NCBI GenBank assembly: GCA_018814765.1
Contig: JAHIZJ010000031.1
Coordinates: forward strand, 1-33,485
Direction of reading: 5' to 3'
DNA: 33,485 nt
Origin: Patescibacteria group bacterium
Lineage (GTDB): Bacteria; Patescibacteriota; Patescibacteriia; JAHIZJ01
The notes under the pieces: model-generated
Seen by the model: only the letters and a program-made list of their open reading frames with translations
Told to the model about the DNA's origin: nothing
Databases searched by the model: none
Part shown: in pieces, positions 18,477 through 26,949 of the stretch
Layout: each line of letters opens with the position of its first letter
Position numbering within the stretch: position 1 is the first letter of the stretch
Translations under genes and position numbers: made by a program

Positions 18477-18589
18477 ACTGGGTAGCGTGGAGAGAAATCG
18501 AGGAAATAAGGCTAGGCATCGCAGTCCCAGTGGCCTTTTGTAGGCCTTTGAGGCTAGTAAGACACCTAGCCTCTGTTTGTTTTTATTTT
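18477..18589 (+). ncRNA. Candidate structured RNA (or antisense of a structured leader) ending in an intrinsic terminator
   Basis: ACTGGG/CCCAGT closing stem, GCG/CGC inner stem, GGCC/GGCC hairpin, then GAGGCTAG taagacac CTAGCCTC with TGTTTGTTTTTATTTT. Confidence 0.4.
18550..18589 (+). terminator. Strong plus-strand intrinsic terminator with no plus-strand CDS upstream
   Basis: Perfect 8-bp stem GAGGCTAG/CTAGCCTC followed by U-rich tract. Confidence 0.7.
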
Positions 18590-18607
18590 GATTTCCCTCT
18601 GATACTA

Positions 18608-18636
18608 ATATTAGCAGATTTTTCTGTCTTTGTCAA
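18608..18636 (-). promoter_or_regulatory. Promoter of the FG-GAP/YkuD gene (TTGACA-N17-TAATAT)
   Basis: Minus strand: -35 at 18636-18631, -10 at 18613-18608. Confidence 0.7.
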
Positions 18637-18668
18637 CCACGTCAGTCGCGACTGACATGGTCAATCCC
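18632..18668. repeat. Palindromic repeat, copy 2, overlapping a -35 box
   Basis: GTCAACCACGTCAGTCGCGACTGACATGGTCAATCCC; same length and register as 9237-9273. Confidence 0.8.
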
Positions 18669-18719
18669 TATTTACCCATTACATGCAATTGCCTAAGTTA
18701 GTTACATCATTCTTTCTTC

Positions 18720-18750
18720 ACGTCCCCGAAATTTCAAATTGCGGGGACGT
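18720..18750. terminator. Hairpin, possible terminator of the minus-strand operon
   Basis: ACGTCCCCG...CGGGGACGT perfect 9-bp stem just past the 18771 stop; no clean U-tract. Confidence 0.4.
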
Positions 18751-18770
18751 TTATCTACACTTATATATAT

Positions 18771-19262
18771 CTATATAACCAACTCTCGTAAATAACTTTT
18801 CATACTAGCAATAAATTTCTCAGGGTGCTTCTCTTGCTCATCAAGAAATTCCTTTTTTGTGAACCACTTTATTCTCACAACTTCATCTTTCTGAATTGTA
18901 AATTCTTTAATGTTTTTATTTGTGTTCAGTAAATACCATTGACAAAAATAATGATATTTTATTTTAATTTCTATTTTTGGTCCTTTGGTAAATTCTACTC
19001 CATTTATGCCCAACTCCTCATCAGCTTCTTTGTATATATTATCATCGTAACCTTCTCCTTCCTCGACCGTTCCCGCAACAGCCGGGCCCCATTTACCCGG
19101 ATCATGAGTTTTATTTGCATGACGCTTAGCTAATAATATTTCATCATTACTGTTAGTAATCCATAGGGCAGTTACACGATATATGTCGTTCTGATCAATC
19201 GTTGCAATGTCCTTTAAGCCAATAGGTTTATCATCTTTATCAACAATTATTATTCTTTTCAT
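18771..19262 (-). CDS. NUDIX hydrolase (IPP isomerase-like subgroup)
   Basis: KWGPAVAGTVEEGEGYDDNIYKEADEELGI NUDIX box; start probably MKRIII at 19262. Confidence 0.88.
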   Translation of the reverse strand: MKRIIIVDKDDKPIGLKDIATIDQNDIYRVTALWITNSNDEILLAKRHANKTHDPGKWGPAVAGTVEEGEGYDDNIYKEADEELGINGVEFTKGPKIEIKIKYHYFCQWYLLNTNKNIKEFTIQKDEVVRIKWFTKKEFLDEQEKHPEKFIASMKSYLRELVI

Positions 19263-19272
19263 GTTAATGCCT

Positions 19273-20058
19273 TTAATCATTAAAATGTTTTTTTATCCAA
19301 CTATCAAGATAATCCTTTACTTCATCTAAGGCCCCATCTTCTCTAAAGCAATGAGTAGCCCCCCTAATCATATGAAGTTCTTTTTGTCCTTTTAATTTCT
19401 CATATAACTTTTGCTGTACGGGCAGAGAAATATCGTCTTTGTCCCCTACTATTAGAACTACGGGCATATTAACTTTCTCTAGCTTATCCAACACATCATA
19501 TTCTAACATTTCTTCCATGAATGACCACGGTATCCTGATTGTTGTTCTCGGTTTTGATTTACTCTCTCTGGTTTGCCAACCGGACTTTTTCCAAGCAGCT
19601 AACTCTTCTTTTGGAAAGTATATGAACAATAATTCACCGGATACATTTGTGGCTATTGGTGCCAGGCCCTTTACAGCCTCGGGGTGTTTTTCAGCATACA
19701 AAATAGTACACAAGCCTCCCATACTATGCCCAGCCAGAAAAAACGGCTCCATATAAAAATCCTGTGACTTGGCCCAGTCAATAACATCTTCCAAGTCTTC
19801 AATCGACCCCTTTACTGATATATTTTCCACCTTGCCGTCACTCTCACCAATCGTATTTGTTGTATCAAGTCTGACGGTAGTGATATTATTCTTGTTAAAA
19901 GTTTCTGCAAAGCCTACTATATGGTTTTGCTCTTTAAATCCACCCAGACCATGCATGATAAAAGACAATCCTTTCGGATTATCAACTTCATCGACAATAA
20001 GTACTATGTTCTTATTATATCTGTTTTTAATTGAAATCTTTTTATGATTTTTTTCCAT
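19273..20058 (-). CDS. Alpha/beta hydrolase
   Basis: MHGLGGFKEQN, GHSMGGLCTILYAEKHP, VVLIVGDKDDISLP, GATHCF. Confidence 0.88.
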   Translation of the reverse strand: MEKNHKKISIKNRYNKNIVLIVDEVDNPKGLSFIMHGLGGFKEQNHIVGFAETFNKNNITTVRLDTTNTIGESDGKVENISVKGSIEDLEDVIDWAKSQDFYMEPFFLAGHSMGGLCTILYAEKHPEAVKGLAPIATNVSGELLFIYFPKEELAAWKKSGWQTRESKSKPRTTIRIPWSFMEEMLEYDVLDKLEKVNMPVVLIVGDKDDISLPVQQKLYEKLKGQKELHMIRGATHCFREDGALDEVKDYLDSWIKKHFND

Positions 20059-20440
20059 TCTTCCTGTAGTCTTTTTTTATACGCCAATAGTCAGAGTCTT
20101 CTCCTGTGCCAGGATCACCTTTAGAATCTTTACGCATGAGCTTAGCCGGATATTTCTTGTTCACATGATCAAGCTTTTCAAGAATTGCTTTTTCTGAATC
20201 GATGCCTAAAAGCACAGCCATTTCTATGGTGTATATAAGCACATCGGCTAGTTCTTTTTTTATCTCGTTTACTTTCTTTTTATCACGCTTAATATCTTTA
20301 AGCGGAAGGTTCTCCCATTGAAACAACTCTAATAGCTCTGCCCCTTCGATCATAATAGACTTGGCGATATCTGAAGGACGCAGATTGTCCCAGCCACGAT
20401 CTTTTAGGTGTTTGATGATTTTCTTTTCTATGTTCTTCAT
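20042..20440 (-). CDS. MazG-like nucleotide pyrophosphohydrolase
   Basis: SIMIEGAELLELFQWEN...KKELADVLIYTIEMAVLLGID; start probably MKNIEKK at 20440. Confidence 0.85.
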   Translation of the reverse strand: MKNIEKKIIKHLKDRGWDNLRPSDIAKSIMIEGAELLELFQWENLPLKDIKRDKKKVNEIKKELADVLIYTIEMAVLLGIDSEKAILEKLDHVNKKYPAKLMRKDSKGDPGTGEDSDYWRIKKDYRKNGKKS

Positions 20441-20448
20441 TAAATCTC

Positions 20449-20895
20449 TTAGTTGCGTATTTTCTGTATATATTCTTTTACGCCTTTTAACCATCCTCCA
20501 TTAAAATAATTTTCTGGTATAAAGTTTTTTATATCAACCCACTGATGTTCTATATGATTTTTACCAAGCATTACTTCTCCACTCAAATATTCCGCCTTAT
20601 ATCCAACGGCAAATATTCTTCGTTCGGCTTTTTCGCCAGATGATAAAACTTCTAAACGTTCGTGTCTCATAAAAACAATCGGAGCATCAATACGATAATC
20701 CAGTTCATCTCCCAGCTCTTCATTAATTTTTCTTTCAATAACCTGCTCCAATGGGGTTTCAAAATCATTGGGTTTCAAACGACCACCAGGAATATCCCAA
20801 CCATCGTTAAACCTATCCTTGGTGATCAGTAATTTACCTTTCTTGTTACGTAGAAAGACTTTTACTGCTACATAATATAGGTCTTTATTTTCCAT
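20449..20895 (-). CDS. NUDIX hydrolase
   Basis: GWDIPGGRLKPNDFETPLEQVIERKINEELGDEL. Confidence 0.88.
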   Translation of the reverse strand: MENKDLYYVAVKVFLRNKKGKLLITKDRFNDGWDIPGGRLKPNDFETPLEQVIERKINEELGDELDYRIDAPIVFMRHERLEVLSSGEKAERRIFAVGYKAEYLSGEVMLGKNHIEHQWVDIKNFIPENYFNGGWLKGVKEYIQKIRN

Positions 20896-21367
20896 TTGTT
20901 GTTTGTTCTTTCCTTAATTCCATCCAAATTTTGCCAATCATATTCTTACCATCATTGTCTGGACCGTTCCCCCAAAAATTATCAACCGGAGAATTCTCTA
21001 TAATCTCTTTATTACCGGATCGCTGTAACGCTTTTTGTACATCATGATTTTGCTCAGCTTTTGCACGAAGAATTTCTTTCATAATGGCTACTTTCTGATC
21101 ATGCCATCCCTGTGGTATTTGATCTCTATGCTGCTTCCCTATTTGATTGGCTTTCTCCGGACTACGGGCTAAAAGTATTTGATTAGATATATCTTTATTA
21201 TGATTAAATTTTTTACATTGATAGGCATGTTCAGCGGTTGGAAAACTTATATTCCAAATATCTATCCTATGAGCTGAAAAATTGTCCAGTGGATGAAATG
21301 ACGGTGTAAAGAAAAAGATTGCTTTATTATTCTCTTTGTTGAGTCCCTCACTTGAATCTGAGTACAT
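20885..21367 (-). CDS. NADAR family protein (YbiA/RibX-like)
   Basis: FFFTPSFHPLDNFSAHRIDIWNISFPTAEHAYQCKKF...KANQIGKQ...W...NFWGNGPDNDGKNMIGKIWMELR. Confidence 0.88.
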   Translation of the reverse strand: MYSDSSEGLNKENNKAIFFFTPSFHPLDNFSAHRIDIWNISFPTAEHAYQCKKFNHNKDISNQILLARSPEKANQIGKQHRDQIPQGWHDQKVAIMKEILRAKAEQNHDVQKALQRSGNKEIIENSPVDNFWGNGPDNDGKNMIGKIWMELRKEQTTNGK

Positions 21368-21649
21368 GTTATTTAAGTCATATTATATACTAATTTATTT
21401 GTTGATTTTGTTTTTCAGAATACCATCCAATTTTTCAAACAATGTTACGCCCCAAACAAGTTTCTAAGCTTCTTGCACATTCTGCTAGCTTAATCATCCT
21501 AACACCAGATTTCTTTTTCAGTAATCCGGCAATTATAAAACGCCAACACCATTCGAAATGCCATTGGTCCACAACTGTTTTCCTTTTGTTTGTACAGTGG
21601 GACATTCATATACTTCAATTATACTTTTTAATTTTTAAATTGCTATACT

Positions 21650-21754
21650 CCATGACACTTCTTAAACTTCTTGCCACTACCATCCACCTTCGTACTCTGT
21701 ACTTCGGCGGATTCCACTCTTTCAGTATTTATTTAAAAGTTATTTTCCATGACA
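21650..21754. repeat. 105-bp direct repeat, copy A (3' end of the SEC-C/HEAT-like gene)
   Basis: Identical by eye to 23147-23251 (offset 1497). Confidence 0.95.
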
Positions 21755-22960
21755 ATGTTTAAATTTTATCGATGTTCCGTCTGATTTAGTCGCTCCACAC
21801 GGACAAGGATCGTTGCGTCCAATCTTTCTCTTCAGACCAATTTCAGATATTTCAATTGGCATCAATCCCTGAAATTCCTCTCTGGGCGTGTTGTTCCATA
21901 GATTCTGAAATTTGATCGTAAATTCGTTCATTCCTTCCCTGCTGGGTAATTCGTAATCTCCCAAAATTTTATTCAGTGCCTCTGAAGGGTTAGTTGTACT
22001 ATTAATAACTTTTTGAACATCTTCCACGCTATATAAATCACTTAAACCTGAAATAAGCAAGGCAGACTGAAAATCATATTCAACCTCTCCTCGTTCTCTT
22101 ATTTTAAGATATTCGTTTAAACTAAAATTATCCAAAGTATAATTATCCCGCATAGAATTATGTTCCTCGACTTCCTTTATAAGTTCTTTATCTTTGAAAT
22201 TTTTATTTATAGCAGAGAATTTATTTTCGTAATATTTATCTATCTCTTGATCGTTTTTTCCCAGCTCGTTTAATTTATCAGACCATCGCTCCTCCCATGG
22301 CTGTTTTCTTAAATAATTATCATCGTAATTCTGCTGATACACGCCGGCTAGCAAACAATACGAATCTCTCAATTCTTTTTCTCTGTCGTAATCTTTATCA
22401 CGATGTGCATATTCTATTGCTCGCCGGAATATAGATAATACCTTTTTATCTCCAAACCGAATTAAGTCATAGGCGATTGACTCGCACCAGACATTATCAA
22501 GCTCCATGGCTCTGATTAAAAAACGTTTACTCCGTTCGCTATCAGTTAATACAGCAATCGGGCCATAAGCATATAAGCGTGAGTCATATGGATCGTGGCC
22601 TAATCGTTCCTCTATGAACTGCTCAATTGGATCAAGAACCGATTCACCATGTTCTTCGACAATTCGCTCCAGTGCTTCAAGCGCTGCTTCTGCCCAAATA
22701 TCTGCGTCTGAATCAAAAACATCAAGCAACAAATTAATAGCTGACCGAGAATAGTGCAATCCCAATATGATTATACTCCATAAAGGTGCATAGCTTTCAT
22801 CGTTCCTCCAGTTTTTCAGTATATCTAACAATTCCTGCTCAACAGACATATTTTTTGCCTTGATTAATTCATTTACCGTTTTAACAACTATCGCCTTATC
22901 TTCCGAATATAAAGTGGTAGTGAATTTTCTTTCTGCAGGTGTATTGTCTTTCTTAAACAT
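21740..22960 (-). CDS. HEAT-like repeat protein with C-terminal SEC-C zinc motif
   Basis: Helical repeats (WAEAALEALERIVEEHGESVLDPIEQFIEE); C-term KIGRNDPCPCGATKSDGTSIKFKHCHGK. Confidence 0.75.
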   Translation of the reverse strand: MFKKDNTPAERKFTTTLYSEDKAIVVKTVNELIKAKNMSVEQELLDILKNWRNDESYAPLWSIIILGLHYSRSAINLLLDVFDSDADIWAEAALEALERIVEEHGESVLDPIEQFIEERLGHDPYDSRLYAYGPIAVLTDSERSKRFLIRAMELDNVWCESIAYDLIRFGDKKVLSIFRRAIEYAHRDKDYDREKELRDSYCLLAGVYQQNYDDNYLRKQPWEERWSDKLNELGKNDQEIDKYYENKFSAINKNFKDKELIKEVEEHNSMRDNYTLDNFSLNEYLKIRERGEVEYDFQSALLISGLSDLYSVEDVQKVINSTTNPSEALNKILGDYELPSREGMNEFTIKFQNLWNNTPREEFQGLMPIEISEIGLKRKIGRNDPCPCGATKSDGTSIKFKHCHGK

Positions 22961-23146
22961 TTTTTTAATGATTCGCTAATTAATATTGAAATATCGGAAC
23001 ACTTATATAACTTAATTTTACATTATACGTTATTAATTTTTAATCTCTTCACATCCGCAAATACTCCGCTCCTAATTAACCCCGGCTTTGCCAAATCAAG
23101 CAAGGCTTGACAATCAACTAATTAACAAACAGCTCGCAACTATTTC

Positions 23147-23251
23147 CCATGACACTTCTTAAACTTCTTGCCACTACCATCCACCTTCGTACTCTGTACT
23201 TCGGCGGATTCCACTCTTTCAGTATTTATTTAAAAGTTATTTTCCATGACA
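23147..23251. repeat. 105-bp direct repeat, copy B (3' end of secA)
   Basis: Identical to 21650-21754; minus strand reads ...ESAEVQSTKVDGSGKKFKKCHGK* as an out-of-frame SEC-C remnant. Confidence 0.95.
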
Positions 23252-25990
23252 TTTCTTGAACTTCTTACCTGACCCACAAGGACAAGGATCGTTGCGTCCA
23301 ATCTTGGCGCCATCCTTCATCCGTATTTTTCCTCCCTTGATAACTGTACCATCAACTGGGCCTGGTTTGGTCACGGTTTCTTCTGGATCTTCTTTTTTAC
23401 CATCCTGCTTGGGTTCTGCTGGCTGGATCTGCTGAAACTGTCCTCTCCCCTCTAACATTGTTTTGGTCGGGCCTGACTCAATTATCTGTCCCTGTTGCAT
23501 TTGGTCTGGCGTCATTTCTTTAGCTTGACCTACCTTAAAAATACTATATACCACCTGACTCTGAATGCTACCCACCAGCTGTGAAAACATTTCATAAGCT
23601 TCTTTTTTGTATTCAACTAGCGGGTCACGCTGTCCATATCCTCTTAAACCAATTCCTCTGCGTAAATAATCTATATGCTCTAAGTGTTCCATCCATAATA
23701 CGTCAATACTTCTTAGGACAATTGATTTTTCTATCTGACTAATCATTTCTGGATTATTGATTTGTTCCGTGATTTTATCATAAGCTGTATTGGCTAAGTC
23801 AAAACAATAATTTATTAATTCTGTTCTCAGCTGAGCCACCTGAAGCTTATCTTTTGCTTCACTCATAATTTCATTTAGCCTCTTACTGGCATCTATGTCA
23901 GTTGGAAACATGGTCTTTAGCACTTCACCAATTTCTTTTATATTCCATGACTTTCCACTTTCGTCGGCTGTGTGAAATAATATTACTTGCTCAATCTCAT
24001 TATTTACCATTTCCAGTATTTTTTCACGTAATTGACCTTCGTGTTTTGCCGCTTGAAGTATTTCATTACGCTTTTTGTATACCACTTCCCTGTGTTTATT
24101 TATCACGTCATCATATTCAACCAGCCTCTTTCGTACATCAAAGTTATAACCCTCAACTTTTTTCTGAGCTGACTCAATAGATTTTGATATCATTTTATTC
24201 TCGATCGGCATATCATCAGGTACGCCTAAGCGCTCCATAATGCTTTTTATTTTGTCTGATCCGAAAATTCTCATCAAGTCATCTTCCAGTGAGACAAAAA
24301 AGCGCGACTCACCGGGATCACCTTGTCTACCTGAACGACCTCGCAACTGATTATCAATGCGTCGCGATTCGTGCCGTTCAGTACCAATCACATACAAGCC
24401 ACCCAATTCAATAACTTTTTTTGCCTCTGCTTCATTATACGGATCCCCACCCAGCTTAATGTCAACTCCACGACCTGCCATGTTTGTAGCTATTGTAACC
24501 CCACCGACCCTACCGGCCTGCGTGATAATATCAGCCTCTTTAGCATGCTGTTTGGCATTTAACATCTGATATGGGACGCCTTCACGCTCCAGTAACTGAC
24601 TTAGTAGCTCGTTCCTTTCGATCGATATAGTACCCACCAAGACCGGTCGTCCTGTCTCATGCTGACGCTTAATGTCCTGTACCACTGCTTTGTACTTAGC
24701 CTCCACTGATTTATATATCAAATCACCATTGTCTTTACGAACCATGGGTTTATGAGTAGGAATGATGATGACATCGAGATTATAAATCTTAGAAAATTCT
24801 TCTGCCTCTGTCGCAGCAGTACCTGTCATGCCTGATAGTTTGTCATACATGCGAAAAAAGTTTTGGAAAGTGATTGTCGCCATGGTACGGCTTTCCTGTC
24901 TTATTTTGACGTTTTCCTTTGCTTCAATTGCTTGATGCAAACCCTCTGAATACCTTCGTCCGGGCATCATTCGTCCTGTGAATTCATCAACAATGATTAC
25001 CTCACCTTCTTTAACTACATAATCACGATCCAGCTTAAATAATGTATAGGCTTTTAGTGCTTGTTCAATATGATGAATTTGTTCAATGCCTCCCTCAACA
25101 TAGATATTTCCTACACCTAACCATTGCTCCATCTTTTCAATGCCACCTTCTGTTAGTGTGGCTGATTTCATCTTTTCATCAATGTTAAAGTCTTCGTTCT
25201 CTTTAAGTCGTGGTATTAATCTGGCAAACTTATAATAAAGGTCAGCTGATTCTTCAGCCGGCGCAGAGATAATTAATGGTGTTCTTGCTTCATCAATCAA
25301 GATGCTATCAACCTCATCGACTATCGCATAATTAAGCTGCCGCTGAACTTTTCGCTCAAGACTGGGCACCATGTTATCACGCAAATAATCAAAACCAAAT
25401 TCATTGTTTGTACCATAAACAATGTCTGCTTGGTAAGCCTCGGCTCGACTAACAGGTCGTAGATATTTTAGCTGCTCTTCTTCCGCATCAAACTCCGGAT
25501 CATAGACGTAGGCAGTATCATGCTGAATACAGCCAACCGATAAACCAAGATTATAATAAACCGGGCTCATCCAAACCGCATCACGTCGTGCTAGATAATC
25601 ATTGACTGTAACAAGATGAGCGCCTTTTCCTTCTAATGCGTTTAAATACAACGGGAGTGTAGCAACCAAAGTCTTACCTTCACCCGTTCGCATTTCTGTT
25701 ATTTTTCCCTGATGTAAAACTAACCCACCCAAAATCTGAGCATCGAAGTGGCGCATTGCAACCTGTCTCTTAGCTGCCTCTCTCACTACAGCAAAAGCTT
25801 CGTGTAGAATGTCGTCTAATGTTTTTCCGTCTTTAAGTCGCTGTTTGAATTCATCAGTTTTTTTCTTTAAGCCTTCATCGCTTAATTTTTTTATATCCGA
25901 TTCAAGCGCATTTACAAGCTCGACTTCTTTTTGGAGACCATTAATAATACTTTGATTAGCATCACCAAATAATTTAGAAAATATTGACAT
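23237..25990 (-). CDS. secA: Preprotein translocase subunit SecA
   Basis: MRTGEGKTLVATLPLYLNAL, VDEVDSILIDEARTPLIIS, TNMAGRGVDIKLGG, RRIDNQLRGRSGRQGDPGESRFFVSLEDDLM; SEC-C tail GRNDPCPCGSGKKFKKCHGK. Confidence 0.99.
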   Translation of the reverse strand: MSIFSKLFGDANQSIINGLQKEVELVNALESDIKKLSDEGLKKKTDEFKQRLKDGKTLDDILHEAFAVVREAAKRQVAMRHFDAQILGGLVLHQGKITEMRTGEGKTLVATLPLYLNALEGKGAHLVTVNDYLARRDAVWMSPVYYNLGLSVGCIQHDTAYVYDPEFDAEEEQLKYLRPVSRAEAYQADIVYGTNNEFGFDYLRDNMVPSLERKVQRQLNYAIVDEVDSILIDEARTPLIISAPAEESADLYYKFARLIPRLKENEDFNIDEKMKSATLTEGGIEKMEQWLGVGNIYVEGGIEQIHHIEQALKAYTLFKLDRDYVVKEGEVIIVDEFTGRMMPGRRYSEGLHQAIEAKENVKIRQESRTMATITFQNFFRMYDKLSGMTGTAATEAEEFSKIYNLDVIIIPTHKPMVRKDNGDLIYKSVEAKYKAVVQDIKRQHETGRPVLVGTISIERNELLSQLLEREGVPYQMLNAKQHAKEADIITQAGRVGGVTIATNMAGRGVDIKLGGDPYNEAEAKKVIELGGLYVIGTERHESRRIDNQLRGRSGRQGDPGESRFFVSLEDDLMRIFGSDKIKSIMERLGVPDDMPIENKMISKSIESAQKKVEGYNFDVRKRLVEYDDVINKHREVVYKKRNEILQAAKHEGQLREKILEMVNNEIEQVILFHTADESGKSWNIKEIGEVLKTMFPTDIDASKRLNEIMSEAKDKLQVAQLRTELINYCFDLANTAYDKITEQINNPEMISQIEKSIVLRSIDVLWMEHLEHIDYLRRGIGLRGYGQRDPLVEYKKEAYEMFSQLVGSIQSQVVYSIFKVGQAKEMTPDQMQQGQIIESGPTKTMLEGRGQFQQIQPAEPKQDGKKEDPEETVTKPGPVDGTVIKGGKIRMKDGAKIGRNDPCPCGSGKKFKKCHGK

Positions 25991-26396
25991 TGTTGCGTTT
26001 AATTAATTTTACGAACTGCTCAGGAGTATCAGCGTCTAGAGATAGCTTTTCCATTGGACATAGCTCCTTCTTTTCTCTGTCTAATATTCTATCTACTCTT
26101 TCCAGGTATGATACCGGGATTTTACGCTCTCTCAATATCTCCAATGCGGCAATACTTATAACTGGGGTATTAACACGACGAATGCCGCCATATACCGCTA
26201 AGAATGCTGCAGCCCTGCCTACCACCTTATCAAATAGTTCAGATCCTGCAATCTCCTCACCCAGTTGGTTTAATGCTTGCAGTAGCGGATTTATCCCGCC
26301 CATGTTTGATCTATAAATCAACTTTTTACTTTTGGTAACATAAATGGACCAGGGGCAATCTCTAAACTCTTGTAATTCAGCTTTAGTTTTTGTCAT
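25974..26396 (-). CDS. DUF1893-like protein
   Basis: GINPLLQALNQLG...DKVVGRAAAFLAVYGGIRRVNTPVISIAALEILRERKIPVSYLERVDRILDREKKELCPMEKLSL. Confidence 0.7.
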   Translation of the reverse strand: MTKTKAELQEFRDCPWSIYVTKSKKLIYRSNMGGINPLLQALNQLGEEIAGSELFDKVVGRAAAFLAVYGGIRRVNTPVISIAALEILRERKIPVSYLERVDRILDREKKELCPMEKLSLDADTPEQFVKLIKRNNVNIF

Positions 26397-26945
26397 CTAA
26401 TCGGTACCTTTCATATACTGACCAAGCCATTTCACTAATAAGGGAATAAACGCCACCTGTATCAGTATGCCGAGCCATCCAAGGTTTACTACATTAATAA
26501 CATAATCTATTGGACCAAGCTTAAATCCAATAATATATACAGCTAGACCAAGAATTATTCGTCCGATCAACATTGCGCTCAACAAAGAAACCCATAAATT
26601 GAAATGCCACTTTTTATATAATAACCCTATAAATAAACCATAGGTTGCAATTTCAAAGGTTATGAATGGCAAGTGGCTAACTATGGGCATACCAGAAATA
26701 AAATAACTGACCAATGGCGACATTATACCCACACTTAGCCCCACTCGCCAACCAAATAGCAACCCAGCCACGAGAACAAAAAAATGCATGGGTAAAAAAA
26801 CTGAACCAGCTAAAGAAAACTGATGCGTTATCCAGGGAGTAACCACCGACAATGCTGTAAAAACTACAGTAAACAAGGCCCATCTCAAAACAGACGGTTT
26901 TACCATGGAACGATCATCCAGTTTAGCCATTTCTTGTTTATACAT
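26397..26945 (-). CDS. ECF-type transporter substrate-binding (S) component-like membrane protein
   Basis: Six TM-like segments; FLPMHFFVLVAGLLFGWRVGLSVGIMSPLVSYFISGMP. Confidence 0.7.
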   Translation of the reverse strand: MYKQEMAKLDDRSMVKPSVLRWALFTVVFTALSVVTPWITHQFSLAGSVFLPMHFFVLVAGLLFGWRVGLSVGIMSPLVSYFISGMPIVSHLPFITFEIATYGLFIGLLYKKWHFNLWVSLLSAMLIGRIILGLAVYIIGFKLGPIDYVINVVNLGWLGILIQVAFIPLLVKWLGQYMKGTD

Positions 26946-26949
26946 GTTT

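Noticed and set aside
21442-21762. Plus-strand ORF 106 aa
   Set aside because: Overlaps the 105-bp repeat antisense to SEC-C sequence; no recognisable protein features
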